This document shows positions 32,115-40,560 of a DNA stretch of 64,000 nucleotides, piece by piece (positions within the stretch are counted from its first letter, which is position 1; every line of letters begins with the position of its first letter). The position numbers were made by a program, and so were the translations under genes. Under the pieces are notes generated by a model that was given only the letters and a program-made list of their open reading frames with translations, was not told where the DNA came from and did no database searches. This DNA is from Rhodanobacter sp. C01. Its GTDB lineage: Bacteria; Pseudomonadota; Gammaproteobacteria; Xanthomonadales; Rhodanobacteraceae. The stretch is from contig NZ_MUNR01000014.1 in assembly GCF_002001045.1 (NCBI RefSeq), positions 722,637-786,636 on the forward strand, written 5' to 3'.

Positions 32115-34265
32115 TTAACGTGATTTCCTGCCGGTAGGCACGGCCCTGGCCGGCGTGCGCATCTGCTCCAGCACGGTGCTGCAGGTGTTTGCATTCGTGT
32201 TGTCGTGACTGGGCGCGACCAGTGCGAGCAGGGCAGCTGCGGGCGCAGCAACCACACCAAGCGCGACCGCACCGGCACCGCGAATCAACAACGGCCCCTT
32301 CTGCACGCCGACGTCGGGGTTTTTCAGCGTACCCTTGACGTATAGCGGTGAGCGCAGCGAGAAGATGCGGAAACCCTTGGTGTGCGGCGTGACATCGAGG
32401 TTGAGCTGTTCGCTGGCCATGTTCGCGGTGCCACTGACATTGATGGTGGCATCTTCCGTATCGAACACGAACAGTCGCGCATCGAACAGGCCGTCGGTGG
32501 CAATCAGGTCCGAAGCGGCACAGTTGATCTTCACTGTCTTGTCGCCGAACAGTTTGCCGATGACGATGTTGCCGACGTTGAGGCCGGCGGTTTCCAGCAG
32601 GGTCTTGCTGATCGCACCGTCATTCATCAGCAGCTTCAGTTCGCCATTGGCATGGGCCAACAGCGCGGCCACCGAGTTGCCGCGTACGCGGAGATCGGTG
32701 TCGCCATTGATTTCGCCGAAGCTGGTCTGCATCGGCGCGAATTCCGGAAACAGCTGCTTGAGCTTGAGATGACGTGCGCTCAGTTTCAGCGTGCCCTGCA
32801 TCGGCGACTTGCCGCCATCCAGGCGGATGTGGCTGCTGATGCTGCCGCCGGCCAGCCCGAAGTTCAGTGGGTCCAGCTGCAGCAGGCCGCCAGTCATGAC
32901 CAGATGGGTATTCAACGACTCGATCGGCAGACTCGGTCCATGCACGATGCGTACAGCGCTGAACTGCACGTCCGCATCCATCGCCTCCCAGCGATCGGTG
33001 CGGAAGGGCTCGACTGGCAGCACCTTGTCGGCAGGTTGCGCGGTGGCGTCACCGCGTTGCTGCTTTTCGGCGCTGGAGTCGGCTCCGATCAGTGGGGCCA
33101 GATCGGCAAATTGCAGCAGTTGCGATTTCACCGTGCCGCTCAACTTCGGCCGCGTGCCACCGGTGGTGTAATCGAGATCCCCAGCCAGGTCGCTGCCGCC
33201 GACACGGCCACGGAAGTGCTGGTAGCTGAAGTGAATGCCGTTGCGGTGGAGCTCGGCCTTGAGTCGTCCCTCCGTGGCATACGGCGGGGTGTCCGGCAGG
33301 GTAACGCCGATGATCGGATACAGCTTGGCCATGCTGGAGCCGGCGAACCACAGCTTGAGGTCGAGTGCCGCCAGATGCGTCGGATCGGTCAGTGTGCCGA
33401 CCAGGGCGATATGGCTGTCGCCGATGCGCAACCGGGCCTGCACCGGAAATGGCTCGCCGTTCTGCTGCAAGGCCAGCACTGCACCGATTCGACCGCTGCC
33501 GCTGGTCGGTACGCCCTGATAAGTGCCATCAGCCTTCCAGGCGAACTGGTAACTGGTCTTGCTGGCAATGGCGCTGTTTGCGTTGCTCGTATCGTTGTTT
33601 TCAGCACGGGCCACGGCTTTTCCTGCGGCCGGACCCGCCGTCTTGTCGGCCTGCGCACGGGCATCGGCGGACTCCTGCACCACAATCTGGTCGTACGGGA
33701 TCGCCTGTTGCAACGGTTCGACACTGAGCTGGAGTTTCACCTTGCTGGTGGCGTCATCCAGCGCGATCTGGCCGCGATCGAAACCGATCGCCCCGAGATC
33801 AAGCACCCACACCGACGGCGCACTGCTCTGCGGCAGACTGAAGTCCCATGTGGCCTGTCCCTGCTTGTTGCGTTCGAGGTCGATGCTCGGCTGCATCAGT
33901 TGCAGTGATGGAATACTGATGCGATGGGCGAGCAGCCCCAGCGGCGACAAACGAAAGCGCAACCCATCCAGATGCGCGAACTGCGGCTGATCTGCCCAGG
34001 ACGGATTTGATATTTGGATATCGCGCGCGGTGAACTCGGGCCATGGCACCAGTGCAGCCAGTCCGCCATCGGCCGGCTCGCGCTGCCATGCCACGCTCAG
34101 GTCGCCATTGATCGCGAAAGGTCGGCCGATGGCCTGGCTGACTTTTTCATTGAGATAGGGCTTGAGCCGGTTCCAGTCGAAGGTGGCGATGACGATGACC
34201 ACGACGACGATCAGTACCAGCAGCGTGCCCACCATCCAGCTCATTACCTTGCGGCTGCGTTTCAT
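32115..34265 (-). CDS. AsmA family protein, 716 aa
   Basis: AsmA-like envelope protein proposed to take part in outer-membrane lipid homeostasis. One N-terminal transmembrane helix (WMVGTLLVLIVVVVIVIATFDWNRLKPYLNEKVSQAIGRPFAI, the standard AsmA start) with the rest periplasmic and beta-rich. GDLDYTTGGTRPKLSGTVKSQLLQFADLAPLIG is the AsmA mid-domain, and GNSVAALLAHANGELKLLMNDGAISKTLLETAGLNVGNIVIGKLFGD is the conserved C-terminal AsmA part. Single gene; a hairpin follows. Confidence 0.9.
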   Translation of the reverse strand: MKRSRKVMSWMVGTLLVLIVVVVIVIATFDWNRLKPYLNEKVSQAIGRPFAINGDLSVAWQREPADGGLAALVPWPEFTARDIQISNPSWADQPQFAHLDGLRFRLSPLGLLAHRISIPSLQLMQPSIDLERNKQGQATWDFSLPQSSAPSVWVLDLGAIGFDRGQIALDDATSKVKLQLSVEPLQQAIPYDQIVVQESADARAQADKTAGPAAGKAVARAENNDTSNANSAIASKTSYQFAWKADGTYQGVPTSGSGRIGAVLALQQNGEPFPVQARLRIGDSHIALVGTLTDPTHLAALDLKLWFAGSSMAKLYPIIGVTLPDTPPYATEGRLKAELHRNGIHFSYQHFRGRVGGSDLAGDLDYTTGGTRPKLSGTVKSQLLQFADLAPLIGADSSAEKQQRGDATAQPADKVLPVEPFRTDRWEAMDADVQFSAVRIVHGPSLPIESLNTHLVMTGGLLQLDPLNFGLAGGSISSHIRLDGGKSPMQGTLKLSARHLKLKQLFPEFAPMQTSFGEINGDTDLRVRGNSVAALLAHANGELKLLMNDGAISKTLLETAGLNVGNIVIGKLFGDKTVKINCAASDLIATDGLFDARLFVFDTEDATINVSGTANMASEQLNLDVTPHTKGFRIFSLRSPLYVKGTLKNPDVGVQKGPLLIRGAGAVALGVVAAPAAALLALVAPSHDNTNANTCSTVLEQMRTPARAVPTGRKSR

Positions 34266-34385
34266 CGGTTGCTTCCTGCGCTACGCCCTGCAACAGCGAG
34301 CCTTGCCCGTACTGATAACGTAGCCAATGGCAAGGTTATGTATGCAAGGCGGCAAGAAACTCAGCAGGGATTCATGCGTCAGGCA

Positions 34386-34979
34386 TCACGCCGCAACCCT
34401 GTTGCGCTGGCGTCGACCTATGCGATACACCGCAGCTGGCGGCAGATTGAACAACACGCTGCCGATGCGTACCGCTTCAAGGTCGAGCCGTTCCAGAAGG
34501 TGCCGCGGCAACGGGCAGCGCGGGCCGTAGGTGAACTGGTAGAACGCGCCGTTGGAGTGCAGCTGTCGCTCGAATACGCCCTGGATGATCGCCGCGACCT
34601 GGCTTGCCGGCATCGACAGCAATGGCAAGCCGCTGATCACTGCGCTGGCCCGCTCATCGCCGAACAGGGGAAGCGCATCGCCCAGCCGCGCGGCGTCCAT
34701 GCTCAGTACATGCGCACCCGGATAGCGATGTGCCAGGGCGTCGGCAAAAACCGGGTCGGCCTCAATCAACGCAAGACGATGGGTCGGTATGCCGCGGGCA
34801 ACCAGGGCACGTGTGAACACACCCGTGCCAGGGCCCAGTTCGATCACCGGGCCATCAAGATGGTTGATGTGCGTGGTCATCAGCCGCGCCAGTGACGGGC
34901 CCGACGGTGTCAGTGCGCCGATGCTGCGCGGGGCTCGCATCCAGGCCCGCAGGAAGGTCAAGGTATCGTTCAGCGGCAT
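34386..34979 (-). CDS. SAM-dependent methyltransferase, PmtA (phospholipid N-methyltransferase)-like
   Basis: 197 residues from MPLNDTLTFLRAWMRAPRSIGALTPSGPSLARLM. The motif VIELGPGTGVFTRALVARG binds SAM, followed by ALIEADPVFADAL and AVISGLPLLSMP (the S-G-L-P post-motif). The N-terminal amphipathic helix and GLP element are characteristic of the PmtA/rRNA-dimethylase-like group that methylates phosphatidylethanolamine. Substrate not proven. Confidence 0.82.
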   Translation of the reverse strand: MPLNDTLTFLRAWMRAPRSIGALTPSGPSLARLMTTHINHLDGPVIELGPGTGVFTRALVARGIPTHRLALIEADPVFADALAHRYPGAHVLSMDAARLGDALPLFGDERASAVISGLPLLSMPASQVAAIIQGVFERQLHSNGAFYQFTYGPRCPLPRHLLERLDLEAVRIGSVLFNLPPAAVYRIGRRQRNRVAA

Positions 34980-35093
34980 CGTGGCTTCCAGCGGGACGGG
35001 CAATGAGCGTGCGGACACGCTCAGTCCCACAAGTTAACCGACAAGGCTGAACAGAATGTTTTCATGGCGCGGTTATAACCGTTGTCCCGACCA

Positions 35094-36050
35094 TCAAGGT
35101 CTGGCGGACGTGGTGGCTTGGGCGGTGCGTACCGGTACGTCGATATCGCACAGGTCGACCTTGCCGGCAGGCACGGCATAGAACGCATCGCGACGGTTGC
35201 GCTTTGCTTCGATCAGGGCGGTGAACGTAGGGCTGTCGGTACGCAGTACTTCCAGTGAGGGCCGCTGAGCTGGCGGCAGATCGACGGCCAGTTGCACGGA
35301 TTCGATGGCGGTTCGCTGCGCCGGCGCGGTATAGAAACCCATCGGACCTGTGCCGCGTGGCAAGCCGGACAGCAACGGCATGCCTTCCAGTACGCGGCCG
35401 ATCACGGCGAGGTTGCGGTCCAGCCGACGTGGCGCCTGGCCGATGACCGCATACAACGCGCTGCCGTTGCCGGTTTCCGGGCCGTTGTCGCGCCCCACGC
35501 CGACCATGCCGTAGCAGTGGGTCAGCCATTCCTGTCCGCTGGCCGGGTCACGTGCCACCGGGAAACCTTCGGAGAAGCCGACCTGGGGTGCATAGACATC
35601 GCCATCCGGTAGCGCGGTCCATGGCAGTTTCGGGTCGATTGGGCGCGTGAATTCCGGTGGAAGCTTGGTTTTCGCTTTGCCCAGCGAGCGGATTTTTTTC
35701 GGGTCGCCGCCATCGTCGCCAGCTGGATCGTCCCACTGGGTCACGAAGTTGTCCTGCACCCGCACGATGGCCAAGTCGTCGAAGTAGTGCTGTCGCACCA
35801 GAGTACGGATATTCGCCGCGTGCAGTGGTGTGAAGTCCGGTGCCAGCTCGATCAATACACGGCCAGCTGGCAGTTGCATGACCAGTAGATTGCTCGGGTC
35901 GGGCCGGCGCCATTCAGCCGGGCTGGACTTGGCAAGGAGCTCCTGGGACGTCGGTGTTGCTGTGGATTTGCCCTGATCGGCGAGTGCGGGCGCCGCAATC
36001 AGACAGGCGGCCAGTGCGGTGGCGGCGACGAGGTGGCGGCGACGAAACAT
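35094..36050 (-). CDS. Periplasmic cyclophilin-type peptidylprolyl isomerase
   Basis: 318 residues from MFRRRHLVAATALAACLIAAPALA (signal peptide). Cyclophilin core: VMQLPAGRVLIELAPDFTPLHAANIRTLVRQHYFDDLAIVRVQDNFVTQWDDP, followed by GMVGVGRDNGPETGNGSALYAVIG and DRNLAVIGRVLEGMPLL. About 100 residues longer than E. coli PpiA; the extra residues are a loop around KKIRSLGKAKTKLPPEFTR and a C-terminal part. A GGGGAAA ribosome binding site supports the chosen ATG. Confidence 0.9.
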   Translation of the reverse strand: MFRRRHLVAATALAACLIAAPALADQGKSTATPTSQELLAKSSPAEWRRPDPSNLLVMQLPAGRVLIELAPDFTPLHAANIRTLVRQHYFDDLAIVRVQDNFVTQWDDPAGDDGGDPKKIRSLGKAKTKLPPEFTRPIDPKLPWTALPDGDVYAPQVGFSEGFPVARDPASGQEWLTHCYGMVGVGRDNGPETGNGSALYAVIGQAPRRLDRNLAVIGRVLEGMPLLSGLPRGTGPMGFYTAPAQRTAIESVQLAVDLPPAQRPSLEVLRTDSPTFTALIEAKRNRRDAFYAVPAGKVDLCDIDVPVRTAQATTSARP

Positions 36051-36104
36051 GCATTTCCCCTTCGGACTGTGGACCAATGGAAGGCGCAACTTAGCAGAGC
36101 CGGG

Positions 36105-36129
36105 GCGGACACATTGTCAATGTGTCCGC
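36105..36129. promoter_or_regulatory. 25-bp perfect palindrome in the divergent region
   Basis: gcggacacattg, t, caatgtgtccgc: 12-bp perfect arms around a single central base, about 55 bp upstream of the cyclophilin start and about 210 bp before the next gene. This geometry suits a dimeric repressor/activator operator better than a hairpin, because a loop of one base cannot form. The bound factor is unknown. Confidence 0.5.
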
Positions 36130-36338
36130 GACTGAGTCGATCCATGTCTGTTGAACACTGAGCCTGCGGCCGGCGATCCACGATGCCTGTGTCAATCAGT
36201 TTTCACGTTCATGGCGTCGGCTGTGCCAACGATAGGGCAGATGGCGCAACTGGATGTCTGCTACCTTGTCGAACCATCGGAAACTGCCGTACCAGGCGAT
36301 GTTTGCTTGAAACCCCAGGCCACTCTCATCGAAAAGAT

Positions 36339-37346
36339 ATGAATCGACAAGACTTCCTGCTTCATGGTGTTTCGCTGGCCAAGAAGACTGCACTCGAAAT
36401 TGGTCCGTTGGCGAGTCCAATTGTCACAAGAGAGATGGGTGATGTGATCTATGTCGACTATGCCGACGCTGCATTTCTGCGTCATCGATACGAACACGAC
36501 CCCAATGTGGACGTCGCGAAAATCGTCGACATCGATGCGATATGGGGCGAAGACACGTTGCAAGAGGCCATCGGCACGAATAGAAAAGTTGACTATGTGA
36601 TTGCCTGTCATGTCATCGAACATGTTCCCGATCTCATAACATGGCTGAACGAAATCGAACATGTCCTGACAAGCAATGGCGAGGTCAGGCTGGCGATACC
36701 CGACAAGCGGTATACCTTTGACTATTTGCGTTCCGAAACGCGGCTTGCCGATGTGGTGACGGCAAATCTGGTACGTGCCCGTATCCCGCAGTCGCGTGAA
36801 ATCATCGACTTTGCCGTCAACAAGACGCAAATGGATACCGACGCCGCGTGGCGAGGAGAGGTCGACGTAACACGGTTGCCGCGGGATTACACGTTCGAAG
36901 ATGCCGTGCGGCTTGCGCAGGATGCCATCACGCATGGCACCTATCACGACGTGCACTGCTGGGTGTTCACCCCATACTCGTTTGCCAAGCTCATGGGTGA
37001 ACTTGTGGAAGCAGGCCTGGTTCACTTCATGTGCGCGGATTTCATCGACACGGCGTATGGCCAGCTCGAATTTTTCTGCACGCTCAAGACTTCGCTTGAT
37101 AAGTCGAAGTGCATCGAAAGTTGGCGGGCCATGTGCGATACCGCTCAACGCCCCAATCCCGTCACCAATGATACTTTCCGGTTGAAACAGGAGTTGCTGG
37201 AGTGCAACGCGAGCCTGCATAAGCTGGATGCGCAGCTACGATCTTGCCAGAATCTCGTGAATGACTACAGAACTTCCACTTCATGGAAAATAACCGCTCC
37301 GCTGCGGGCGTTTATCGCGGTCTGGCGAAAATTGTTTGCGCGATAG
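36339..37346 (+). CDS. Class I SAM-dependent methyltransferase with glycosyltransferase-like tail
   Basis: 335 residues. N-terminal methyltransferase domain starting VSLAKKTALEIGPLASPIV, with VIYVDYADAAFLRHRYEHD and ACHVIEHVPDLITWLNEIEHVL (the post-II motif of methyltransferase-11 type), then IPDKRYTFDYLR. The C-terminus after a coiled-coil-like EL(L)ECNASLHKLDAQLRSCQNLVNDYRTSTSWKITAPLRAF is the SWKITAPLR tail seen at the ends of many surface-polysaccharide glycosyltransferases and methyltransferases. Likely acts on a glycan or lipid-linked sugar, yet no polysaccharide cluster adjoins. It is visibly less GC-rich than its neighbours, so it may be imported. Confidence 0.78.
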   Translation: MNRQDFLLHGVSLAKKTALEIGPLASPIVTREMGDVIYVDYADAAFLRHRYEHDPNVDVAKIVDIDAIWGEDTLQEAIGTNRKVDYVIACHVIEHVPDLITWLNEIEHVLTSNGEVRLAIPDKRYTFDYLRSETRLADVVTANLVRARIPQSREIIDFAVNKTQMDTDAAWRGEVDVTRLPRDYTFEDAVRLAQDAITHGTYHDVHCWVFTPYSFAKLMGELVEAGLVHFMCADFIDTAYGQLEFFCTLKTSLDKSKCIESWRAMCDTAQRPNPVTNDTFRLKQELLECNASLHKLDAQLRSCQNLVNDYRTSTSWKITAPLRAFIAVWRKLFAR

Positions 37347-37660
37347 TGCTTGGAGCGAGTGACTTGGCGCCCTGCAAAGCGTGAGTGGCGGTACTGCCAG
37401 TGCGCTGCATGTCCGTATGAGCATCAGCGTGTAGTGGCCATGGCGGCAAGGTTTCACAGAACCTGATTTCGCCACCGCCGATACGGCACTTGATGAAACG
37501 ATGATGTGTCCAGCACCGATTCGAATCGAGTCGAAACCATCATTGTGCGAGTTGCCATGCCAAGCTGCGGGAATCGCTCATGCATGACTTCAGGCCCATG
37601 TGCTAGTCATAACTAAACACTATGGTTCACTCAGGCCTAAGCCGCAGTGCAGGTGAGTGA
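37347..37660. other. Intergenic region, 314 bp, no gene seen
   Basis: No frame of credible composition and no strong hairpin. The AT-rich stretch near 37605-37630 (tagtcataactaaacactatgg) just before the PadR gene is the likely promoter/operator region of that operon. Confidence 0.5.
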
Positions 37661-38023
37661 ATGGAAGACAGTGCCAGCCAGTTGAAGAAGTTCCAGAAGG
37701 AGCTTTCCAGCGGCACCGTGTCGCTGGTTCTGCTGGCGGTACTTGGCCAGTCGCGCCAGCCGATGTACGGGTACCAGATTGCCAAGCGGCTGGAGGAGGT
37801 CGGCGAAGGTGTGCTGGCCGGCAAACAGAGCGCGTTGTATCCCGTCTTGCGCAATCTGGAAGGGGCCGGATTGCTGGCCAGCGAAGTCGAGCCTTCGATC
37901 AGTGGGCCACCGCGCCGCTATTACCGCATCACCAAACCGGGGCGCGATGTATTGCGCGAGTGGGTCGCGGCGTGGACTGCGACCCGCGATTCCGTCGATA
38001 ACGTCTTGCAAGGAGGGGTGTAA
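37661..38023 (+). CDS. PadR family transcriptional regulator
   Basis: 120 residues: QKELSSGTVSLVLLAVLGQSRQPMYGYQIAKRLEEV (winged-helix start), GKQSALYPVLRNLEGAGLLASEVEPS and PPRRYYRITKPGRDVLREW, the exact PadR recognition-helix/wing order. Its stop overlaps the start of the membrane protein downstream (taATGa), so the two are co-translated. PadR proteins of this type typically repress their own operon. Confidence 0.93.
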   Translation: MEDSASQLKKFQKELSSGTVSLVLLAVLGQSRQPMYGYQIAKRLEEVGEGVLAGKQSALYPVLRNLEGAGLLASEVEPSISGPPRRYYRITKPGRDVLREWVAAWTATRDSVDNVLQGGV

Positions 38024-38925
38024 TGAACGCGCCACGCACCATCAACGAATATCTGGAACAACTGCGTACCGCTTTGCGTGGTGCCGATCCAGCCCTGGTC
38101 CAGGATGCGCTGTACGACGCCGAGGAACACCTGCGCGCGGAGCTGGCGGAACAACCTGGTCGCGATGAGGCAGCCATGCTCGAGCATGTCGTCGGCAGTT
38201 ATGGTGCGCCGGACGAGGTGGCGGACATCTATCGTGATCAGGAAATAAAAATCCAGCGTGCGATCCGGCCGCCGCCGCCGCCGCAACGCCGTTCGACGTT
38301 GGGGAAATTCTTTGGCGTGGCGGCCGATCCGCATACCTACGGCGCGCTGTTCTATCTGTTGCTGGCGCTGGTCACCGGGATCTTCTATTTCACCTGGGCG
38401 GTGACCGGTCTGTCGTTGTCGGCAGGCCTGTCGATCCTGATCATCGGTATTCCGTTCTTCCTGCTGTTCCTTGGCAGTGTGCGCGGGTTGTCGCTGCTGG
38501 AAGGGCGCATCGTCGAAACCATGCTCGGTGTGCGCATGCCGCGCCGGCCACCGTATCCGTCGCAGCAAGGGTTGCCGCTGTTGAAGCGCATCGGGGCGAT
38601 GTTCACTGACGGCCGTACCTGGGGCACGCTGTTCTACATGCTGCTGATGCTGCCGCTGGGGATCATCTACTTCACCGTTGCCGTGACGCTGTTGAGCGTA
38701 TCGCTGGCCTTCATCGGTTCGCCCTTCTTCAAGGCCTTCGGTTTCAACGTGATCAACATGAACGTCGATGGCTACAGCTATTACGGCCCTGGCTGGGCTG
38801 GCACCCTTGCGCTCTGCTTCGTCGGCATTGTGCTGCTGTTCGCCAGCCTGCACCTGGTACGCGGCATCGGCCGCCTGCATGGGCAGATCGCCAAGCATCT
38901 GCTGGTCCCCAGTTCGGAGGCGTGA
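38023..38925 (+). CDS. Membrane sensor-domain protein (DUF1700-like plus sensor repeats)
   Basis: 300 residues. N-terminal soluble HTH-like segment (MNAPRTINEYLEQLRTALRGADPALVQDALYDAEEHLRAEL...YGAPDEVADIYRDQE), typical of DUF1700, then two related membrane repeats: FFYLLLALVTGIFYFTWAVTGLSLSAGLSILIIGIPFFLLFL and FYMLLMLPLGIIYFTVAVTLLSVSLAFIGSPFF. Partner of the PadR regulator; the pair probably senses membrane or envelope conditions (inference). Confidence 0.85.
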   Translation: MNAPRTINEYLEQLRTALRGADPALVQDALYDAEEHLRAELAEQPGRDEAAMLEHVVGSYGAPDEVADIYRDQEIKIQRAIRPPPPPQRRSTLGKFFGVAADPHTYGALFYLLLALVTGIFYFTWAVTGLSLSAGLSILIIGIPFFLLFLGSVRGLSLLEGRIVETMLGVRMPRRPPYPSQQGLPLLKRIGAMFTDGRTWGTLFYMLLMLPLGIIYFTVAVTLLSVSLAFIGSPFFKAFGFNVINMNVDGYSYYGPGWAGTLALCFVGIVLLFASLHLVRGIGRLHGQIAKHLLVPSSEA

Positions 38926-38945
38926 GTGCACCCAGGAAATACAGC

Positions 38946-40502
38946 TCAGCGATAGTTGAGGTCTGGCGATGACAACAGGAAGGTATTCCATTCCTGTTGC
39001 GAGTTGGCCTTGGCCAGTGCGTTGCGGGTTGGTGCCGTAAGCCGCGGCTCGATCGCGTCGTAATACAGCCGCGTGGTCAGCATTGGAAATCCGGCCTCGC
39101 GTGAATTGCTGCCGACCGGAGTGAACAGCTGGTTGTTGCCGGTGCCTATCGCGTTGGCGATGTCGAAGCGTTTTTCCATCTGCCCCGAGCTGGACCAGCT
39201 GGCGCCATCCAAAGGCCAGCCGTCAGGAGTAATGCGTCCGAACAGCGGTTCATCCAGCTGATTCAGCCAGTTGACCAGTGGCAGGGCATTGGCGAGCGGT
39301 TTGCCGTCGTAGGCCAGTCGTACCGACGACACCACGAACTGGGTCGGATCCTTGAATTTCTTGCCGGCGCTGGTCACGATCTCTTGTGAATCGAACATCG
39401 TGCGCATCACTTTGGCGATATCGCCGTCGCTGTGCAGGAAAGTTCGGGCCATCTTGTCCACCAGTTTCTTCGGCGGCTGGTCGGCCACGAAATATTCGGC
39501 AAGCTGCTGCGAGATGAACTGCGCGCAGGCGGGCTGATGCACGATGATGTCGATCGCCTGGTTCACCTCATCGAAGCCACTGCCATGGATGACATGGCCG
39601 AGGAAAGTCTTGTCACTGAAATCGTGCCGCTGCGGGTTGAACTGGAACAAGCCGCGATTGACGACCAGTGGTGCGAACTTCGGATTGAAACGCTGCGGCT
39701 TGCCGTCGACCGGCGCGATGCCCACACCGGTGAGGATCAGCGCAAGTTGCTGCACGTCCTGTTGGGTGTAGCCGGAGTCCACGCCAAGCGTATGCAGCTC
39801 CATCAGTTCGCGCGCGTAGTTTTCGTTGACGTGGCCTTTCGCGTTCTGCGCGTTGTCGAGAAACTCGAGCATCGCCGGACTTTCCAGCGTGGCTATCAGC
39901 AGGTCTTTGAATTTGCCCAGGGCATGCGGGCGAATCGTGTTCTGTACGTAGTCGGCCAGCTCCCAGCGGATGCGTCCCTTCGCGGCATACACGCTGAAAT
40001 GGTTGAGCCAGAACCACACGAGTTGTTCTTTCAGCTGGTTCGGGCCGTACACCGCCTGCAGTAGTTCGGCCTGTTGTGCTTGTTGCAACCATTGGTTGCC
40101 CTGTGCCTGCAGGGCCTTGTTCGCGGCGACTTTATCCGACCCATCGGGCAGCGCCTTGATGCGCTGCTGCTCGGCTTGAAGCGTCACAAGCTGTTGCGTG
40201 GTCGGTATGCGGATGGCTTCGAAGCTGCCGATCAGGGTGGTGATTTCAGGTGGCAGTTGGCCATCCACGCGGCCGGTGAGTTGTGCGTCCAGGAGACGTT
40301 CGCGCCCGAGGCTGCGATATTGATCCACGCTGATCGTGTCCAGACCGAAGCCGTCACGGCGCAGCCACGCAATATCGTCGCTGCCCAGGCTGGTGATGCC
40401 ACGTGCGCTGGTCAGCAACGGTATGAGCAGGAGCAGCCCTGCGACCATGCACTGTCGACGTGTCGTCGTCATGAAGCGGGCGGCAACAGACATGGGGCGC
40501 AT
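38946..40502 (-). CDS. DUF1800 domain-containing protein (paralog A)
   Basis: 518 residues with signal peptide (CMVAGLLLLIPLLTSARG). DUF1800 features: DIAWLRRDGFGLDTISVDQYRSLGRERLLD, WFWLNHFSVYAAKGRIRWELADYVQNTIRPHALGKFKDLL, NENYARELMELHTLGVDSGYTQQDVQ, and the terminal FLLSSPDLNYR. Precedes DUF1501 in gene order and shares extensive similarity with the other DUF1800 protein at 41815. The start (40502) is set by the DUF1501 gene, whose end is at 40561. Function unknown; these pairs are secreted and often described as uncharacterised. Confidence 0.9.
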   Translation of the reverse strand: MRPMSVAARFMTTTRRQCMVAGLLLLIPLLTSARGITSLGSDDIAWLRRDGFGLDTISVDQYRSLGRERLLDAQLTGRVDGQLPPEITTLIGSFEAIRIPTTQQLVTLQAEQQRIKALPDGSDKVAANKALQAQGNQWLQQAQQAELLQAVYGPNQLKEQLVWFWLNHFSVYAAKGRIRWELADYVQNTIRPHALGKFKDLLIATLESPAMLEFLDNAQNAKGHVNENYARELMELHTLGVDSGYTQQDVQQLALILTGVGIAPVDGKPQRFNPKFAPLVVNRGLFQFNPQRHDFSDKTFLGHVIHGSGFDEVNQAIDIIVHQPACAQFISQQLAEYFVADQPPKKLVDKMARTFLHSDGDIAKVMRTMFDSQEIVTSAGKKFKDPTQFVVSSVRLAYDGKPLANALPLVNWLNQLDEPLFGRITPDGWPLDGASWSSSGQMEKRFDIANAIGTGNNQLFTPVGSNSREAGFPMLTTRLYYDAIEPRLTAPTRNALAKANSQQEWNTFLLSSPDLNYR

Positions 40503-40560
40503 GCGGGATGTTCCATCGGAAAGAGGGGGCGATTCATGCAGTGTCGCGGCAATTCGCCGT

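Noticed and set aside
37500..37540. gattcgaatcgag stretch as a tRNA T-loop
   Set aside because: No acceptor or anticodon arm can be built around it; it is just a short palindrome.
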